A DNA stretch of 64,000 bases from Thalassobius sp. I31.1. Lineage in GTDB: Bacteria > Pseudomonadota > Alphaproteobacteria > Rhodobacterales > Rhodobacteraceae. The position numbers and the translations under genes were made by a program. Position 1 is the stretch's first letter. Each line of letters begins with the position of its first letter. The notes beneath the pieces are model-generated. The model was not told where the DNA came from. It worked only from the letters and a program-made list of their open reading frames with translations, and ran no database searches. The stretch lies in NCBI RefSeq assembly GCF_003031585.1, contig NZ_PWAA01000063.1, positions 62,001 through 126,000 on the forward strand. The letters run 5' to 3'. Of this stretch, positions 26,297 to 35,390 are shown piece by piece.

Positions 26297-26832
26297 GGCA
26301 GCTGCCCCTTCAGAATGTGCGGCAGACCAGCGGTGACGAAAGCCACGGTATCGCTGGCGGCGGCAAGGGCCTGATTGACTTCACCCTGAAGCTGGCGGAA
26401 GCGGCGGGCCAGCGCGTTTTCGGGCACGACACCCTGGCCAACTTCGTTGCTGACGATAATCACGGGGACGGGGCAGTTTTGCAGGGCGCGGATCAGTTTA
26501 TCGGTTTCGGCCTCAATGTCATGTTCTGCGAACATATGGTTCGACAGCCAGAGAGAGGCGCAGTCAAAAAGCACGACTTCATCGGTTTGAACCTGTGTCA
26601 GCGCGCCAGGCACATCCAGGGGGGCTTCGATTGTGCGCCAGCCTGCGCCGCGCCGGTCCTGATGGCGGGTGATTTTCACCTGCATTTCATCATCAAAGGC
26701 CTGGGCGGTGGCGATATATAGGCGCTTGTCAGACCAGGCCTCGGCCAGACCTTCAGCAAAGCGGCTTTTGCCTGAGGCCGCGCCGCCAAGCACGAATGTC
26801 AGATGGGGAAGATGGGTGAATTCAGTCGTCAT
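26293..26832 (-). CDS. cobU: adenosylcobinamide kinase / cobinamide-phosphate guanylyltransferase
   Basis: CobU/CobP phosphorylates adenosylcobinamide and then attaches GMP, a late step of cobalamin assembly. The P-loop is VLGGAASGKSRFAE, followed by YIATAQAFDDEMQVKITRHQDRR and the base-binding VIIVSNEVGQGVVPENALARRFRQLQGEVNQ. I chose the second ATG (26832), which follows GATGAGGATT, giving 179 residues; the ATG at 26841 has no site. It is translationally coupled to the phosphatase gene. Confidence 0.93.
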   Translation of the reverse strand: MTTEFTHLPHLTFVLGGAASGKSRFAEGLAEAWSDKRLYIATAQAFDDEMQVKITRHQDRRGAGWRTIEAPLDVPGALTQVQTDEVVLFDCASLWLSNHMFAEHDIEAETDKLIRALQNCPVPVIIVSNEVGQGVVPENALARRFRQLQGEVNQALAAASDTVAFVTAGLPHILKGQLP

Positions 26833-26969
26833 AATCCTCATCTGGCAGGGGATTGCGCCTGCGTCAAAGAGAAAATCCGCAATTGACGCAGGCGGGGTGG
26901 CTTGAGTTGACGGGCTGCGCGCCCTAAACCTGTGATGTCACCGCATCAGGCGGGACGGAAAGGGCAGTC

Positions 26970-28169
26970 ATGCTGGCAGGTAAGAAAATTCTTCTGATCA
27001 TCGGTGGCGGGATCGCGGCGTTTAAATCGCTGGACCTGATCCGAAGGCTGCGTGAACGCGGGGCGGAGGTCGTGCCGGTGCTGACAAAAGCAGGCGAAGA
27101 ATTTGTGACGCCTCTGTCCGCATCGGCCCTGTCTGCGCAGAAAGTGTATCGTGATCTGTTTGATCTGACGGATGAGGCCGAGATGGGGCATATTGAACTG
27201 TCCCGGGCTGCCGATCTGGTGGTGGTTGCACCGGCGACTGCTGATCTGATGGGGAAGATGGCGAATGGTCTGGCGAATGACCTGGCCTCGACCTTGCTTA
27301 TGGCGACGGATAAACGGGTGCTGATTGTGCCTGCGATGAATGTGCGTATGTGGGAACATCCGGCAACGCAACGCAATCTGGCGACCCTGCAGGGTGATGG
27401 CATTCTTGTCTGCGGACCGGATGACGGCGCGATGGCTTGCGGTGAATTTGGCCCCGGTCGTATGGCGGAAGTGCCGGAGATTGTGGAAACGGTGGAAGCT
27501 GCGTTGCGCGATGGGCCGCTGAAGGGCAAACGCATCCTGATCACCTCTGGCCCGACCCATGAACCGATTGATCCCGTGCGTTACATTGCAAACCGGTCCT
27601 CTGGCGCACAGGGCACAGCGATTGCAAATGCCCTGGCGGCGCTGGGCGCAGATGTAGTCTTTGTGACCGGTCCTGCGGATGCCGCGCGTCCGCAGGGTGT
27701 TGAGATTGTTGAAGTGCAAAGTGCGCGTGAGATGCTTGAAGCTGTGGAAATGGCTTTGCCTGCGGATGCGGCAGTCTTTGCGGCGGCGGTGGCGGACTGG
27801 TGCGTGGCGAGCGCGTCGGACAGTAAGATCAAGAAGGACGGAACGGGCAAGCTGCCGGTGCTGGAATTCGCAGAGAACCCGGATATCCTGGCGACGGTTT
27901 CACAGATGAAAGCCGGGCGGCCTGGGCTGGTTGTAGGCTTTGCGGCGGAAACCGATGATGTGGTGGCCCATGCCACGGCGAAACGGGAACGCAAGCAATG
28001 CGACTGGATTGTTGCCAATGATGTGTCCCCCGAAACCGGGATCATGGGCGGATCTGAAAACCAGGTAGTGGTGATTTCGGATCAGGGTGCTGAGGCCTGG
28101 CCGCGTATGGGGAAAGACCAGGTGGCGAAACGTCTGGCGGCAGAGATTTCCACAGCGTTGCAGGAATGA
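26970..28169 (+). CDS. coaBC: bifunctional phosphopantothenoylcysteine decarboxylase / phosphopantothenate-cysteine ligase
   Basis: It carries out two steps of coenzyme A synthesis. CoaC half (residues 1-180): GGGIAAFKSLDLIRRLR, ADLVVVAPATADLMGKMANGLANDL, the PAMNVRMW motif and the Cys loop ACGEFGPGRMAE. CoaB half: KRILITSGPTHEPIDPVRYIANRSSG, AAVADW and the KIKK motif. Total 399 residues, normal. It precedes dut by 61 bases, the common coaBC-dut pairing, with a hairpin element in the gap. Confidence 0.96.
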   Translation: MLAGKKILLIIGGGIAAFKSLDLIRRLRERGAEVVPVLTKAGEEFVTPLSASALSAQKVYRDLFDLTDEAEMGHIELSRAADLVVVAPATADLMGKMANGLANDLASTLLMATDKRVLIVPAMNVRMWEHPATQRNLATLQGDGILVCGPDDGAMACGEFGPGRMAEVPEIVETVEAALRDGPLKGKRILITSGPTHEPIDPVRYIANRSSGAQGTAIANALAALGADVVFVTGPADAARPQGVEIVEVQSAREMLEAVEMALPADAAVFAAAVADWCVASASDSKIKKDGTGKLPVLEFAENPDILATVSQMKAGRPGLVVGFAAETDDVVAHATAKRERKQCDWIVANDVSPETGIMGGSENQVVVISDQGAEAWPRMGKDQVAKRLAAEISTALQE

Positions 28170-28222
28170 TTTTTCGGTGAAAAATCGATGCCTTCGGCGA
28201 GAGTATTTATAGAAAGATGAAA
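28168..28222 (+). other. coaBC-dut intergenic structured element (Rhodobacterales-type)
   Basis: Two hairpins: GATTTTTC-GGT-GAAAAATC (28168-28186), then GCC-TTC-GGC, followed by GAGAGTATTTATAG and an A/G-rich AAAGATGAAAGAG that supplies the dut ribosome site region. A related hairpin plus GGGATATTTGG-AAAAGAAAGAG occurs after the rhomboid gene at 46749-46812. From memory, CGGCGGGAGTATTT-type elements are frequent between Rhodobacterales genes. They may end or attenuate transcription. Confidence 0.45.
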
Positions 28223-28230
28223 GAGCAGAG

Positions 28231-28698
28231 ATGGTAAATCCGGTGATTGCTTTCAAATGGCTTGAGGGCGCGGATCAGGCGCTGGGCCTGCCGCAATATG
28301 AAACGCGCGGTGCGGCGGGGGCTGATCTGCGGGCGAATTTTGCGGTGGATCAGCGCGGGGGCGTGATCTTGCAGCCGGGTGCGCGGGTGCTTGTACCGAC
28401 AGGGCTGGCGCTGGAAATTCCGCAGGGATTTGAAGTGCAGATCCGGCCGCGTTCGGGGCTTGCGCTGAAACATGGGATCACCCTGCCCAACAGCCCGGGC
28501 ACGATTGACAGCGATTATCGCGGGCCTTTGGGGGTGATTGTGCAGAATGGCGGCGATACGGCCTTTGAGATCGCCCATGGTATGCGGATTGCACAGATGG
28601 TGGTCGCACCTTTGGTGCAGGGGCAGTTTGTGCTGGCAGATGATCTGACGGAAACTGCACGCGGGGCGGGTGGCTTTGGGTCAACAGGTGTGAACTGA
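28231..28698 (+). CDS. dut: dUTP diphosphatase
   Basis: A trimeric dUTPase of 155 residues that hydrolyses dUTP to dUMP. The five motifs are visible: [51 protein letters not shown] and the C-terminal GAGGFGSTG. Its stop overlaps the start of the ThiF-like gene by one base, so translation is coupled. Confidence 0.96.
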   Translation: MVNPVIAFKWLEGADQALGLPQYETRGAAGADLRANFAVDQRGGVILQPGARVLVPTGLALEIPQGFEVQIRPRSGLALKHGITLPNSPGTIDSDYRGPLGVIVQNGGDTAFEIAHGMRIAQMVVAPLVQGQFVLADDLTETARGAGGFGSTGVN

Positions 28699-29783
28699 TG
28701 CTGTTTTCCTATGTTTTCAGCATGGCGGTGATTGCGGCAATCCTTTGGGGGATTGGCGTTCTGATGAATGCACCGCTGCGCCACCGGCTGATCCTGATCG
28801 GGATCATTGGGGGGATCCGACTGGTGCCGGTTGTGATTGAGGCGGCACAGGTCTGGCGCACAGAGGCTTTCCGGCGAGAGTTGCTTGGGCTTGTAGTGCT
28901 GTGTGTCTGCGTGGTGTTGGCGGTTCTCTATGCCCGCTGGGTGCGCAGCCTGAAGGCGCAGCGGCAGCCGGTTAAGGTTGAGACCGTTGAAGAACCTGCG
29001 CAGGCGGCAGCCCCGCGACCTGCATCGCTTTTTGCTGAAGGGGAGCTGGAACGCTATGCCCGGCATATCGTTTTGCATGACATTGGCGGGCCGGGGCAGA
29101 AGGCCCTGAAACAGGCGCGGGTTCTGGTGATCGGGGCCGGTGGGCTTGGCTCGCCCGCGTTACTGTATCTGGCGGCGTCAGGTGTTGGCACGATTGAGAT
29201 CGTCGATGATGACGTGGTGGAGCTGTCCAATCTGCAACGCCAGGTGATCCACAGCGAGGCGGGTGAAGGCACATTGAAAGTGGCCTCTGCGGCCGAACGC
29301 ATCCGGCAGATCAATTCCCATTGCAACGTGATCGCGCATGATATGCGGCTGGATGACATTTCGGCAGAACCGCTGATCTCCGGTGTTGATCTGGTGCTGG
29401 ATGGTTGCGACAATTTCAAGACCCGCTACCTTGTGAATGAATATTGCACACGCCTTGGCAAACCGCTGATCTCTGGCGCGCTGAGCCAGTGGGAAGGGCA
29501 GATTTCTGTCTTTGATCCCGCCAGTGGCACGCCGTGTTACCGCTGTGTCTTCCCCGAAGCACCCGCCGGTGACAATGCCCCAACCTGTGCGACCGCCGGG
29601 GTGCTTTCGCCGCTGCCGGGTGTCGTGGGTTCCATGATGGTGGCGGAGGCTGTGAAGCTGATCACCGGTGCGGGCCAGGCCCTGCGTGGGGAAATGCTGA
29701 TCTATGACGCGAAATATGCCGAGACGCGCAGGATCAGGTTGCAAAAGGGTTATAATTGCCCGGTTTGCGGCGATCAGGGGTAA
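28698..29783 (+). CDS. membrane-anchored HesA/MoeB/ThiF family adenylyltransferase
   Basis: It has 361 residues. The first 90 hold two or three hydrophobic helices (MAVIAAILWGIGVLM, LILIGIIGGI, LLGLVVLCVCVVLAVLYA). An E1-like domain follows: ERYARHIVLHDIGGPGQKALKQARVLVIGAGGLGSPALLYLAA, VDDDVVELSNLQRQV, LDGCDNFKTRYLVNEYC and the catalytic-region PTCATAGVLSPLPG. Zinc Cys pairs CYRC and CPVC are present. It should adenylate a ubiquitin-like carrier (MoaD or ThiS type). Membrane attachment is unusual; the carrier is not in this window. Confidence 0.87.
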   Translation: MLFSYVFSMAVIAAILWGIGVLMNAPLRHRLILIGIIGGIRLVPVVIEAAQVWRTEAFRRELLGLVVLCVCVVLAVLYARWVRSLKAQRQPVKVETVEEPAQAAAPRPASLFAEGELERYARHIVLHDIGGPGQKALKQARVLVIGAGGLGSPALLYLAASGVGTIEIVDDDVVELSNLQRQVIHSEAGEGTLKVASAAERIRQINSHCNVIAHDMRLDDISAEPLISGVDLVLDGCDNFKTRYLVNEYCTRLGKPLISGALSQWEGQISVFDPASGTPCYRCVFPEAPAGDNAPTCATAGVLSPLPGVVGSMMVAEAVKLITGAGQALRGEMLIYDAKYAETRRIRLQKGYNCPVCGDQG

Positions 29784-29858
29784 CGCCGCTTGCATCAATC
29801 ACTTGCATGCTCATAGTAGGGCACAGATTTGTGACAGACATCTATCGGAGAGCTAACA

Positions 29859-30650
29859 ATGAGACTGACATCCATTCTGGTCGCGGCAGCGGCTGCTTTC
29901 GTATCAACTTCCGCACTGGCTGATGGCCACCTGCCGGATCTTGGCGGCAAGGAAGTGGTGATTGTCACCGAAAACGCCTATCCGCCGCTGCAATTCGTCG
30001 ATGGTGACGGCAATGCTGTGGGCTGGGAATATGACGCAATGACAGAGATCGCTGAGCGTCTGAACATCACGGTGACCTATGAAAACATCAGCTGGGATGC
30101 GATGATTGCATCTGTTTCCCAGGGCCAGTTTGATATGGGCATGACGGGCATCACCATTCGCGAGGATCGCGCCGAAGTGGTTGATTTCTCTGACGCTTAT
30201 ATGCGGTCTGAAATGGTGATGCTGGTGCGTGGCGATGAGGATCGTTTCTCTGACGCTGCCGGTTTTGCTGCCGATGCGGATCTGCTGATTGGCGCGCAGC
30301 CGGGCACGACGCCGTTCTATGTTGGCATCTATGAGGTTCTGGATGGCGATGAAGCCAACCCACGCATGCAGCTGTTTGAAACTTTCGGTGCGGGTGTTGA
30401 GGCCCTGAAAACCGGTGATGTGGATCTGGTTCTGACCGATGGCACAGCTGGCAATGGCTATGTTGCGGCCTCAGACGGTGGCCTGCAAATCGTTGGTGGT
30501 CCGCTGGGCACTGAGGATTTTGGTTTCATCTTCCCAAAAGGGTCTGATCTTGTGGAGCCGATGAACGCTGCGATTGCTGCGATGCAGGCGGATGGCACCA
30601 TGGATGCGCTGAACACCAAATGGTTCCTCGACTATAAAATCGGCCAGTAA
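29859..30650 (+). CDS. amino-acid ABC transporter periplasmic binding protein
   Basis: A family 3 solute-binding protein of 263 residues with a signal peptide ([16 protein letters not shown]) and the core [61 protein letters not shown] and the C-terminal [13 protein letters not shown]. It captures a polar amino acid or similar. A permease follows after a terminator, but no ATPase gene is present. Confidence 0.9.
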   Translation: MRLTSILVAAAAAFVSTSALADGHLPDLGGKEVVIVTENAYPPLQFVDGDGNAVGWEYDAMTEIAERLNITVTYENISWDAMIASVSQGQFDMGMTGITIREDRAEVVDFSDAYMRSEMVMLVRGDEDRFSDAAGFAADADLLIGAQPGTTPFYVGIYEVLDGDEANPRMQLFETFGAGVEALKTGDVDLVLTDGTAGNGYVAASDGGLQIVGGPLGTEDFGFIFPKGSDLVEPMNAAIAAMQADGTMDALNTKWFLDYKIGQ

Positions 30651-30660
30651 CGGTCCTGAT

Positions 30661-30687
30661 GCCCCGGCCTTTGTGTCGGGGCTTTTT
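30661..30687 (+). terminator. intrinsic terminator/attenuator between binding protein and permease
   Basis: GCCCCG and CGGGGC pair around a 10-base loop and are followed by TTTTT. It sits 10 bases after the binding protein stop and 14 before the permease start. It would let the binding protein be made in excess of the permease. Confidence 0.85.
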
Positions 30688-30701
30688 GTGTAAGATCCCC
30701 C

Positions 30702-31499
30702 ATGACCCCACGTCCCGGTACCGATAAACCAGATTTTCCCTGGTGGCTGATTGCTATTGTCGCCTTCACGGGCCTGTTTATCTTTCAGGCGCTTGATGAT
30801 CCCATTTACCAACAGGTCAGCGTGAAGCTGATCAAAGGCGTGAAAATCACGGTGTTTGTGACACTGGTGGGGTTCTTTCTTGCGTCTGTTCTGGGGTTGC
30901 TTCTGGCGGTGGCCAGCCTGTCGCGTTTTCAGATCCTGCGTCAGCTCGCGCGGTTTTATACCGAAGTCCTGCGCGGTCTGCCGATCCTTGTGATCCTGCT
31001 TTATGTCAGCTTTGTTGTCGCGCCCGGGCTTGTGCAGGGCTGGAATTATATCGCGGAACATATCGGGCTTGATCCGATACGTACCCGGGATTTCACCTTT
31101 CTCTGGCGGGCGATCATTGCGCTGACCCTGGGGTATTCGGCCTTTATTTCCGAAGTCTTCCGTGCCGGTATTCTGTCGGTGGAAGAAGGGCAGGTCGAAG
31201 CCGCAAAGGCTATGGGCCTGAACGGCTGGCAGCGCTTTCGGCTGGTCGTCTTTCCCCAGGCGATCCGCACGATTATGCCGCCGCTGGGCAATGATTTTAT
31301 CGCGATGATCAAGGATTCCTCGCTGGTGTCGGTGCTGGGCGTGTTGGACATCACCCAGATCGGCAAGGTCACAGCGGCGGGCAATTTCCGCTATTTCGAA
31401 ACCTATAACGTGGTTGCGATGCTTTATCTGACGCTGACCGTCACGCTGTCGCTGTTGCTGCGTAAGCTGGAAACCAAGTTGCGTGGTAAATATCCGTAA
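30702..31499 (+). CDS. amino-acid ABC transporter permease (HisMQ family)
   Basis: A 265-residue inner-membrane permease. It starts with a helix (WWLIAIVAFTGLFIFQAL), and the motif VKLIKGVKITVFVTLVGFFLASVLG opens the transport domain. The ATPase-contact EAA loop is EEGQVEAAKAMGLNGWQRFRLVVFPQAIRTIMPPLGN. It pairs with the binding protein upstream. The ATP-binding subunit must be encoded elsewhere or shared. Confidence 0.92.
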   Translation: MTPRPGTDKPDFPWWLIAIVAFTGLFIFQALDDPIYQQVSVKLIKGVKITVFVTLVGFFLASVLGLLLAVASLSRFQILRQLARFYTEVLRGLPILVILLYVSFVVAPGLVQGWNYIAEHIGLDPIRTRDFTFLWRAIIALTLGYSAFISEVFRAGILSVEEGQVEAAKAMGLNGWQRFRLVVFPQAIRTIMPPLGNDFIAMIKDSSLVSVLGVLDITQIGKVTAAGNFRYFETYNVVAMLYLTLTVTLSLLLRKLETKLRGKYP

Positions 31500-31557
31500 T
31501 TCGCCTCTGGACGATTGGGGCACGCGCACATAGCTTTCCTGCAAAGGAGATCACTCT

Positions 31558-33579
31558 ATGACCAACCCGCTTCTCGCCCCCTGGAACACGCCATTTGAAC
31601 TGCCGCCCTTTGCAGAGATTGAGGATGCGCATTTCGCCCCGGCTTTTGACGCTGCCCTGTCAGAGGGTCGGGCAAAGATTGCAGAGATTGCAGGCAACCC
31701 GGATGCCCCGACATTTGCAAATACGATTGAGGCGCTGGAGCTTGCGGATGAGACCCTGGGCCGTGTGCTTGGTACGTTTTACGGCATCGCCGGCGCGGAC
31801 AGCAATGAGGCACGTGAAGCCCTGCAACGGGAATTTGCCCCGAAACTGTCAGCCTATAGTTCGGAGCTGACCATGAACCGCGATATTCGGGCGCGCATTA
31901 AGGCATTGTGGGAAGATCAGAATGCTCTCGACGATGAACAGAAACGTCTGCTGTATCTTTACAACCGCAATTTCATCCGCTCCGGTGCCGATCTGGAAGG
32001 CGATGCACGGGATCGTCTGACGGATGTGAAGGCGCGGCTTGCGACCCTTGGCACAGATTTCACCCAGAACCTGCTGGCGGATGAACGGGAATGGTTCATG
32101 GAACTTAGCGCGGATGATCTGGGCGGTCTGCCGGACTTCCTGAAGGAAGCCATGAAAGGTGCTGCGGAAGAGAAGAATGTGGATGGCCATGTGGTGACCC
32201 TGTCGCGGTCTCTGATCGTGCCGTTCCTGCAATTTTCCACCCGACGTGATCTGCGTGAGGTGGCTTACAAAGCCTGGGCTGCACGTGGGGCCAATGGCGG
32301 TGAAACCGACAATCGGGGCATCGCGGCGGAAACGCTGGCGCTGCGGCATGAACGTGCGCAGCTTCTGGGGTATAAGGATTTCGCGGCCTATAAGCTGGAA
32401 ACCGAAATGGCGGGCAATGCGGATAACGTGCGCGATCTGCTGATGCAGGTCTGGAAACCGGCCCGCGCTGCTGCGCTGAAAGACCAGGCGGTGCTGGAAG
32501 CGATGATGCGGGAAGATGGCATCAACGGCGATCTGCAGGCCTGGGACTGGCATCATTATTCGGAACTTCGCCGCAAGGCCGAACATGATCTGGATGAGGC
32601 TGAACTGAAACCTTACCTGCAGCTTGAAAAGATGATCGAAGCCAGCTTTGACTGTGCGAACCGCCTGTTCGGGCTGGAATTCGCGCCGCTGGATGTGCCG
32701 ATGTATCATGAAGATGTGCGCGCCTGGGAGGTCACCCGGAACGGCAAACATATTGCGGTGTTTATCGGGGATTACTTTGCGCGCGGATCCAAACGGTCCG
32801 GGGCCTGGTGTATGGCCATGCGGGCGCAGAAAAAGCTGGGCGATGATACAGCCCCGCATGTGGTGAACGTCTGTAACTTCGCCAAACCTGCGCCGGGGGC
32901 TTCGGCACTTTTGTCTTTCGATGATGCAAATACGCTGTTCCATGAGTTCGGCCACGCCCTGCATCAGATGCTGTCGGATGTGCGCTATGAGGCGATTTCC
33001 GGCACTTCTGTTGCCCGTGATTTTGTGGAACTGCCAAGCCAGTTGTATGAACACTGGCTCAGCGTGCCTGAGGTACTTTCAAAATACGCGGTCCATGCCG
33101 AAACCGGGGAAGCGATGCCGAAGGAACTTCTGGATCGCCTGCTGGCGGCGCAGACATATGACATGGGGTTCAGTACGGTGGAATATGTGGCATCTGCTCT
33201 GGTGGATCTGGCCTTCCACGAAGGCGCACCAGCAGATGATGTGATGGTGAAACAGGCCGAGGTTCTGGAAGGGATCGGCATGCCTGCGGCGATTGAAATG
33301 CGTCACCGCACCCCACAGTTCGCCCATGTGTTTTCCGGGGACGGCTATTCTTCCGGCTACTACAGTTACATGTGGTCAGAGGTCATGGATGCGGATGCGT
33401 TTGAGGCCTTTGAAGAGGCAGGCGATCCGTTTGATGCGACGCTGGCAAAAAGCCTGGAAGAGAACATTCTGTCTGCAGGCGGATCACAGGAAGCGGATGT
33501 GCTGTACAAGGCTTTCCGGGGCCGGATGCCCGATGCGACGGCCCTGCTGAAAGGGCGGGGGCTTTATGCGGCAGAGTGA
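31558..33579 (+). CDS. M3 family zinc metallopeptidase (peptidyl-dipeptidase Dcp / oligopeptidase A type)
   Basis: A 673-residue cytoplasmic peptidase with the zinc site FHEFGHALHQML near residue 461 and a downstream Glu in the helix around VARDFVELPSQLYEHW. The C-terminal YSSGYYSYMWSEVMDADAFEAFEEAG closes the active site. It degrades short peptides. AAGGAG lies before the ATG. Dcp and OpdA are hard to tell apart by eye. A bidirectional terminator follows. Confidence 0.92.
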   Translation: MTNPLLAPWNTPFELPPFAEIEDAHFAPAFDAALSEGRAKIAEIAGNPDAPTFANTIEALELADETLGRVLGTFYGIAGADSNEAREALQREFAPKLSAYSSELTMNRDIRARIKALWEDQNALDDEQKRLLYLYNRNFIRSGADLEGDARDRLTDVKARLATLGTDFTQNLLADEREWFMELSADDLGGLPDFLKEAMKGAAEEKNVDGHVVTLSRSLIVPFLQFSTRRDLREVAYKAWAARGANGGETDNRGIAAETLALRHERAQLLGYKDFAAYKLETEMAGNADNVRDLLMQVWKPARAAALKDQAVLEAMMREDGINGDLQAWDWHHYSELRRKAEHDLDEAELKPYLQLEKMIEASFDCANRLFGLEFAPLDVPMYHEDVRAWEVTRNGKHIAVFIGDYFARGSKRSGAWCMAMRAQKKLGDDTAPHVVNVCNFAKPAPGASALLSFDDANTLFHEFGHALHQMLSDVRYEAISGTSVARDFVELPSQLYEHWLSVPEVLSKYAVHAETGEAMPKELLDRLLAAQTYDMGFSTVEYVASALVDLAFHEGAPADDVMVKQAEVLEGIGMPAAIEMRHRTPQFAHVFSGDGYSSGYYSYMWSEVMDADAFEAFEEAGDPFDATLAKSLEENILSAGGSQEADVLYKAFRGRMPDATALLKGRGLYAAE

Positions 33580-33600
33580 TCTGCCTACGGTCTGACAATA

Positions 33601-33628
33601 AAAAGAGCGGTGATGTCACCGCTCTTTT
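33601..33628. terminator. bidirectional intrinsic terminator
   Basis: A 13-bp perfect stem, AAAAGAGCGGTGA against TCACCGCTCTTTT with a TG loop, lies between the convergent peptidase and lipoprotein genes. A/T-runs on both ends allow termination in both directions. Confidence 0.9.
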
Positions 33629-33649
33629 CGTTTGATCCAGGGGGGGGGC

Positions 33650-33940
33650 TTACCCTTGCGGGCAGTGCGGGCGGCCAGAGTTATCGCCACCGATGATGCA
33701 GGGGCTGCGGTCGATCACGGTGTTGTCCACCTGCGGATCGCCCAGGGTGGTTGTGGTAATGTCGCTGGTCTGAGGGATCGCGGCTTCGACTTCTGCGACT
33801 TGTTCGGTCACCACAGGCGATGTGGCTTGCGGTGTTTCCCGGTCGCCAAAACCACCGCGCAGATCGGGGATCTCAATCCCCGCGCAACCCGCCAGCATCA
33901 GAGCCATTGTGCCCACCGTCAACATTTTCAGATTTTTCAT
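33650..33940 (-). CDS. small lipoprotein of unknown function
   Basis: A 96-residue protein with a lipoprotein signal peptide (MKNLKMLTVGTMALMLAGC, LAGC lipobox) and a Pro/Thr-rich mature part ending in Cys-containing CIIGGDNSGRPHCPQG. The ATG at 33940 gives the signal peptide directly; an upstream in-frame ATG (34000) would bury it. No family is recognised. A run of nine G (33640-33648) lies just after its stop. Confidence 0.7.
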   Translation of the reverse strand: MKNLKMLTVGTMALMLAGCAGIEIPDLRGGFGDRETPQATSPVVTEQVAEVEAAIPQTSDITTTTLGDPQVDNTVIDRSPCIIGGDNSGRPHCPQG

Positions 33941-34024
33941 ACCGCTCACCTTATCATTTATCGTTGATATAAGTTTACGCGCCGGATCACGCCCCGGCAA
34001 GCGGGACGTGGCAAATGTGCAGGA

Positions 34025-35188
34025 TCAGGCCCAGCGGCCCTCAAAATCTTCGGGCACCAGCAGGATGTTTTCATCGACATTGTTGATGTCGCGATGGCCA
34101 CACAGCGCCATGGACACATCCATTTCCTTGTGCAGAACCTCCAGCGCCTTTGTCACGCCTTCTTCGCCCATGGCCCCCAGACCATAGATATAAGCCCGTC
34201 CGATCATCACGCCTTTTGCGCCCATGGCGACGGCTTTCAGGATGTCCTGGCCCGTGCGGATACCGCTGTCGAGATGGACTTCGACTTTATCCCCCACAGC
34301 CGCAACAATCGGGCGCAGCATACGGATAGAAGACAGTGCACCATCCAGCTGACGACCGCCGTGATTTGACACAACAATCGCATCAACGCCCAGTTCAGCG
34401 GCTTTTTTCGCGTCTTCCACGTCAAGGATCCCTTTCAGGATCACCTTGCCGCCCCACCAGTCACGGATTTTGGCGACCTTTTCCCAATCAAGCGTCAGAT
34501 CAAACCGGTCACCCGTCCAGGCGGCCAGATCGGCGGGGTCTTTGATGCCGTCCACATGGCCCACGATATTGCCAAACATCCGGCGTTTCGTACCCAGCAT
34601 GCCCAGCCCCCAACGCCAGCGCGTGGCCAGATCGGCAATGGATTTCGCGGTCAGCTTGGGCGGGGCGGAGAGGCCGTTTTTCAAATCCTTATGACGCTGA
34701 CCAAGGGTTTGCAGGTCCAGCGTGATCACCAGCGTGGAACAGCCCGCAGCTTTCGCACGGTCAATCAGCTGTTTGGTGAAAGCATCATCGTTCATCGTGT
34801 AAAGCTGGAACCAGAACGGCTGGCTGACGTTCTCAGCCACGTCCTCAATAGAACAAATCGACATGGTCGAAAGCGTATAGGGCACGCCAAATTTCTCGGC
34901 AGCTTTCGCGGCTTTGATCTCACCATCGGCATATTGCATACCCGTCAGGCCAACCGGGGCAAGCACCACCGGCATCGCCACATTCTGACCTGCCATCTGG
35001 GTTTTCGTGGTGCGGTTGGACATATCCACAGCCACCCGCTGACGCAAACGGATCTGTTCGAAATCAGAGGTATTCTCGCGGAAGGTCTGTTCCGTCCAGG
35101 ATCCGCTTTCCGCGTAATCATAGAACATCTTCGGCGCACGTTTCTTATGCAGCCGCTTAAGATCATCGATACAGGTAATCACAGGCAT
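34025..35188 (-). CDS. lldD: FMN-dependent alpha-hydroxy acid oxidase (L-lactate dehydrogenase type)
   Basis: A 387-residue TIM-barrel enzyme that oxidises L-lactate or a similar 2-hydroxy acid and passes electrons to the respiratory chain. Motifs: FYDYAESGSWTEQTFREN, LAPVGLTGMQYADGE, the FMN/substrate Lys in VILKGILDVEDAKKA, the catalytic His-Arg motif VSNHGGRQLDGA and the phosphate loop DSGIRTGQDILKAVAMGAKGVMIGRAYIYGLGA. A perfect TTGGTAA-N7-TTACCAA operator-like site lies 29-49 bases upstream. Confidence 0.9.
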   Translation of the reverse strand: MPVITCIDDLKRLHKKRAPKMFYDYAESGSWTEQTFRENTSDFEQIRLRQRVAVDMSNRTTKTQMAGQNVAMPVVLAPVGLTGMQYADGEIKAAKAAEKFGVPYTLSTMSICSIEDVAENVSQPFWFQLYTMNDDAFTKQLIDRAKAAGCSTLVITLDLQTLGQRHKDLKNGLSAPPKLTAKSIADLATRWRWGLGMLGTKRRMFGNIVGHVDGIKDPADLAAWTGDRFDLTLDWEKVAKIRDWWGGKVILKGILDVEDAKKAAELGVDAIVVSNHGGRQLDGALSSIRMLRPIVAAVGDKVEVHLDSGIRTGQDILKAVAMGAKGVMIGRAYIYGLGAMGEEGVTKALEVLHKEMDVSMALCGHRDINNVDENILLVPEDFEGRWA

Positions 35189-35216
35189 TTCGGTCCCCCG
35201 GGGTGGATTTCCAGAA

Positions 35217-35237
35217 TTGGTAAGGTTTCATTACCAA
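35217..35237. promoter_or_regulatory. TTGGTAA-N7-TTACCAA operator-like palindrome before lldD
   Basis: A perfect 7+7+7 inverted repeat just upstream of lldD. TTGGT/ACCAA half-sites are typical of GntR-family regulators such as LldR and FadR. No regulator gene is adjacent. The site is seen; the regulator is inferred. Confidence 0.5.
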
Positions 35238-35390
35238 AGTGTGGGGTGTGGTGCAACTGGTGTACGCAGGGATGCGACGATGAGGACTGTGAAACACCTT
35301 AGGAAAACTGCTATAGGTTGTATATTGTCAACTGCAGCATCAGATGACTTCTTTAAATATGCCACTATTTCCATTCAAAAGGATGAATTT

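Noticed and set aside
29789-29809. Two CTTGCAT repeats upstream of the binding protein as another ATGCAY array
   Set aside because: Only two copies, 13 bases apart, so it lacks the 11-bp period of arrays A and B.
33640-33648. Nine-G run as a phase-variation switch for the lipoprotein gene
   Set aside because: It lies after the stop codon, so slippage would not change the frame.
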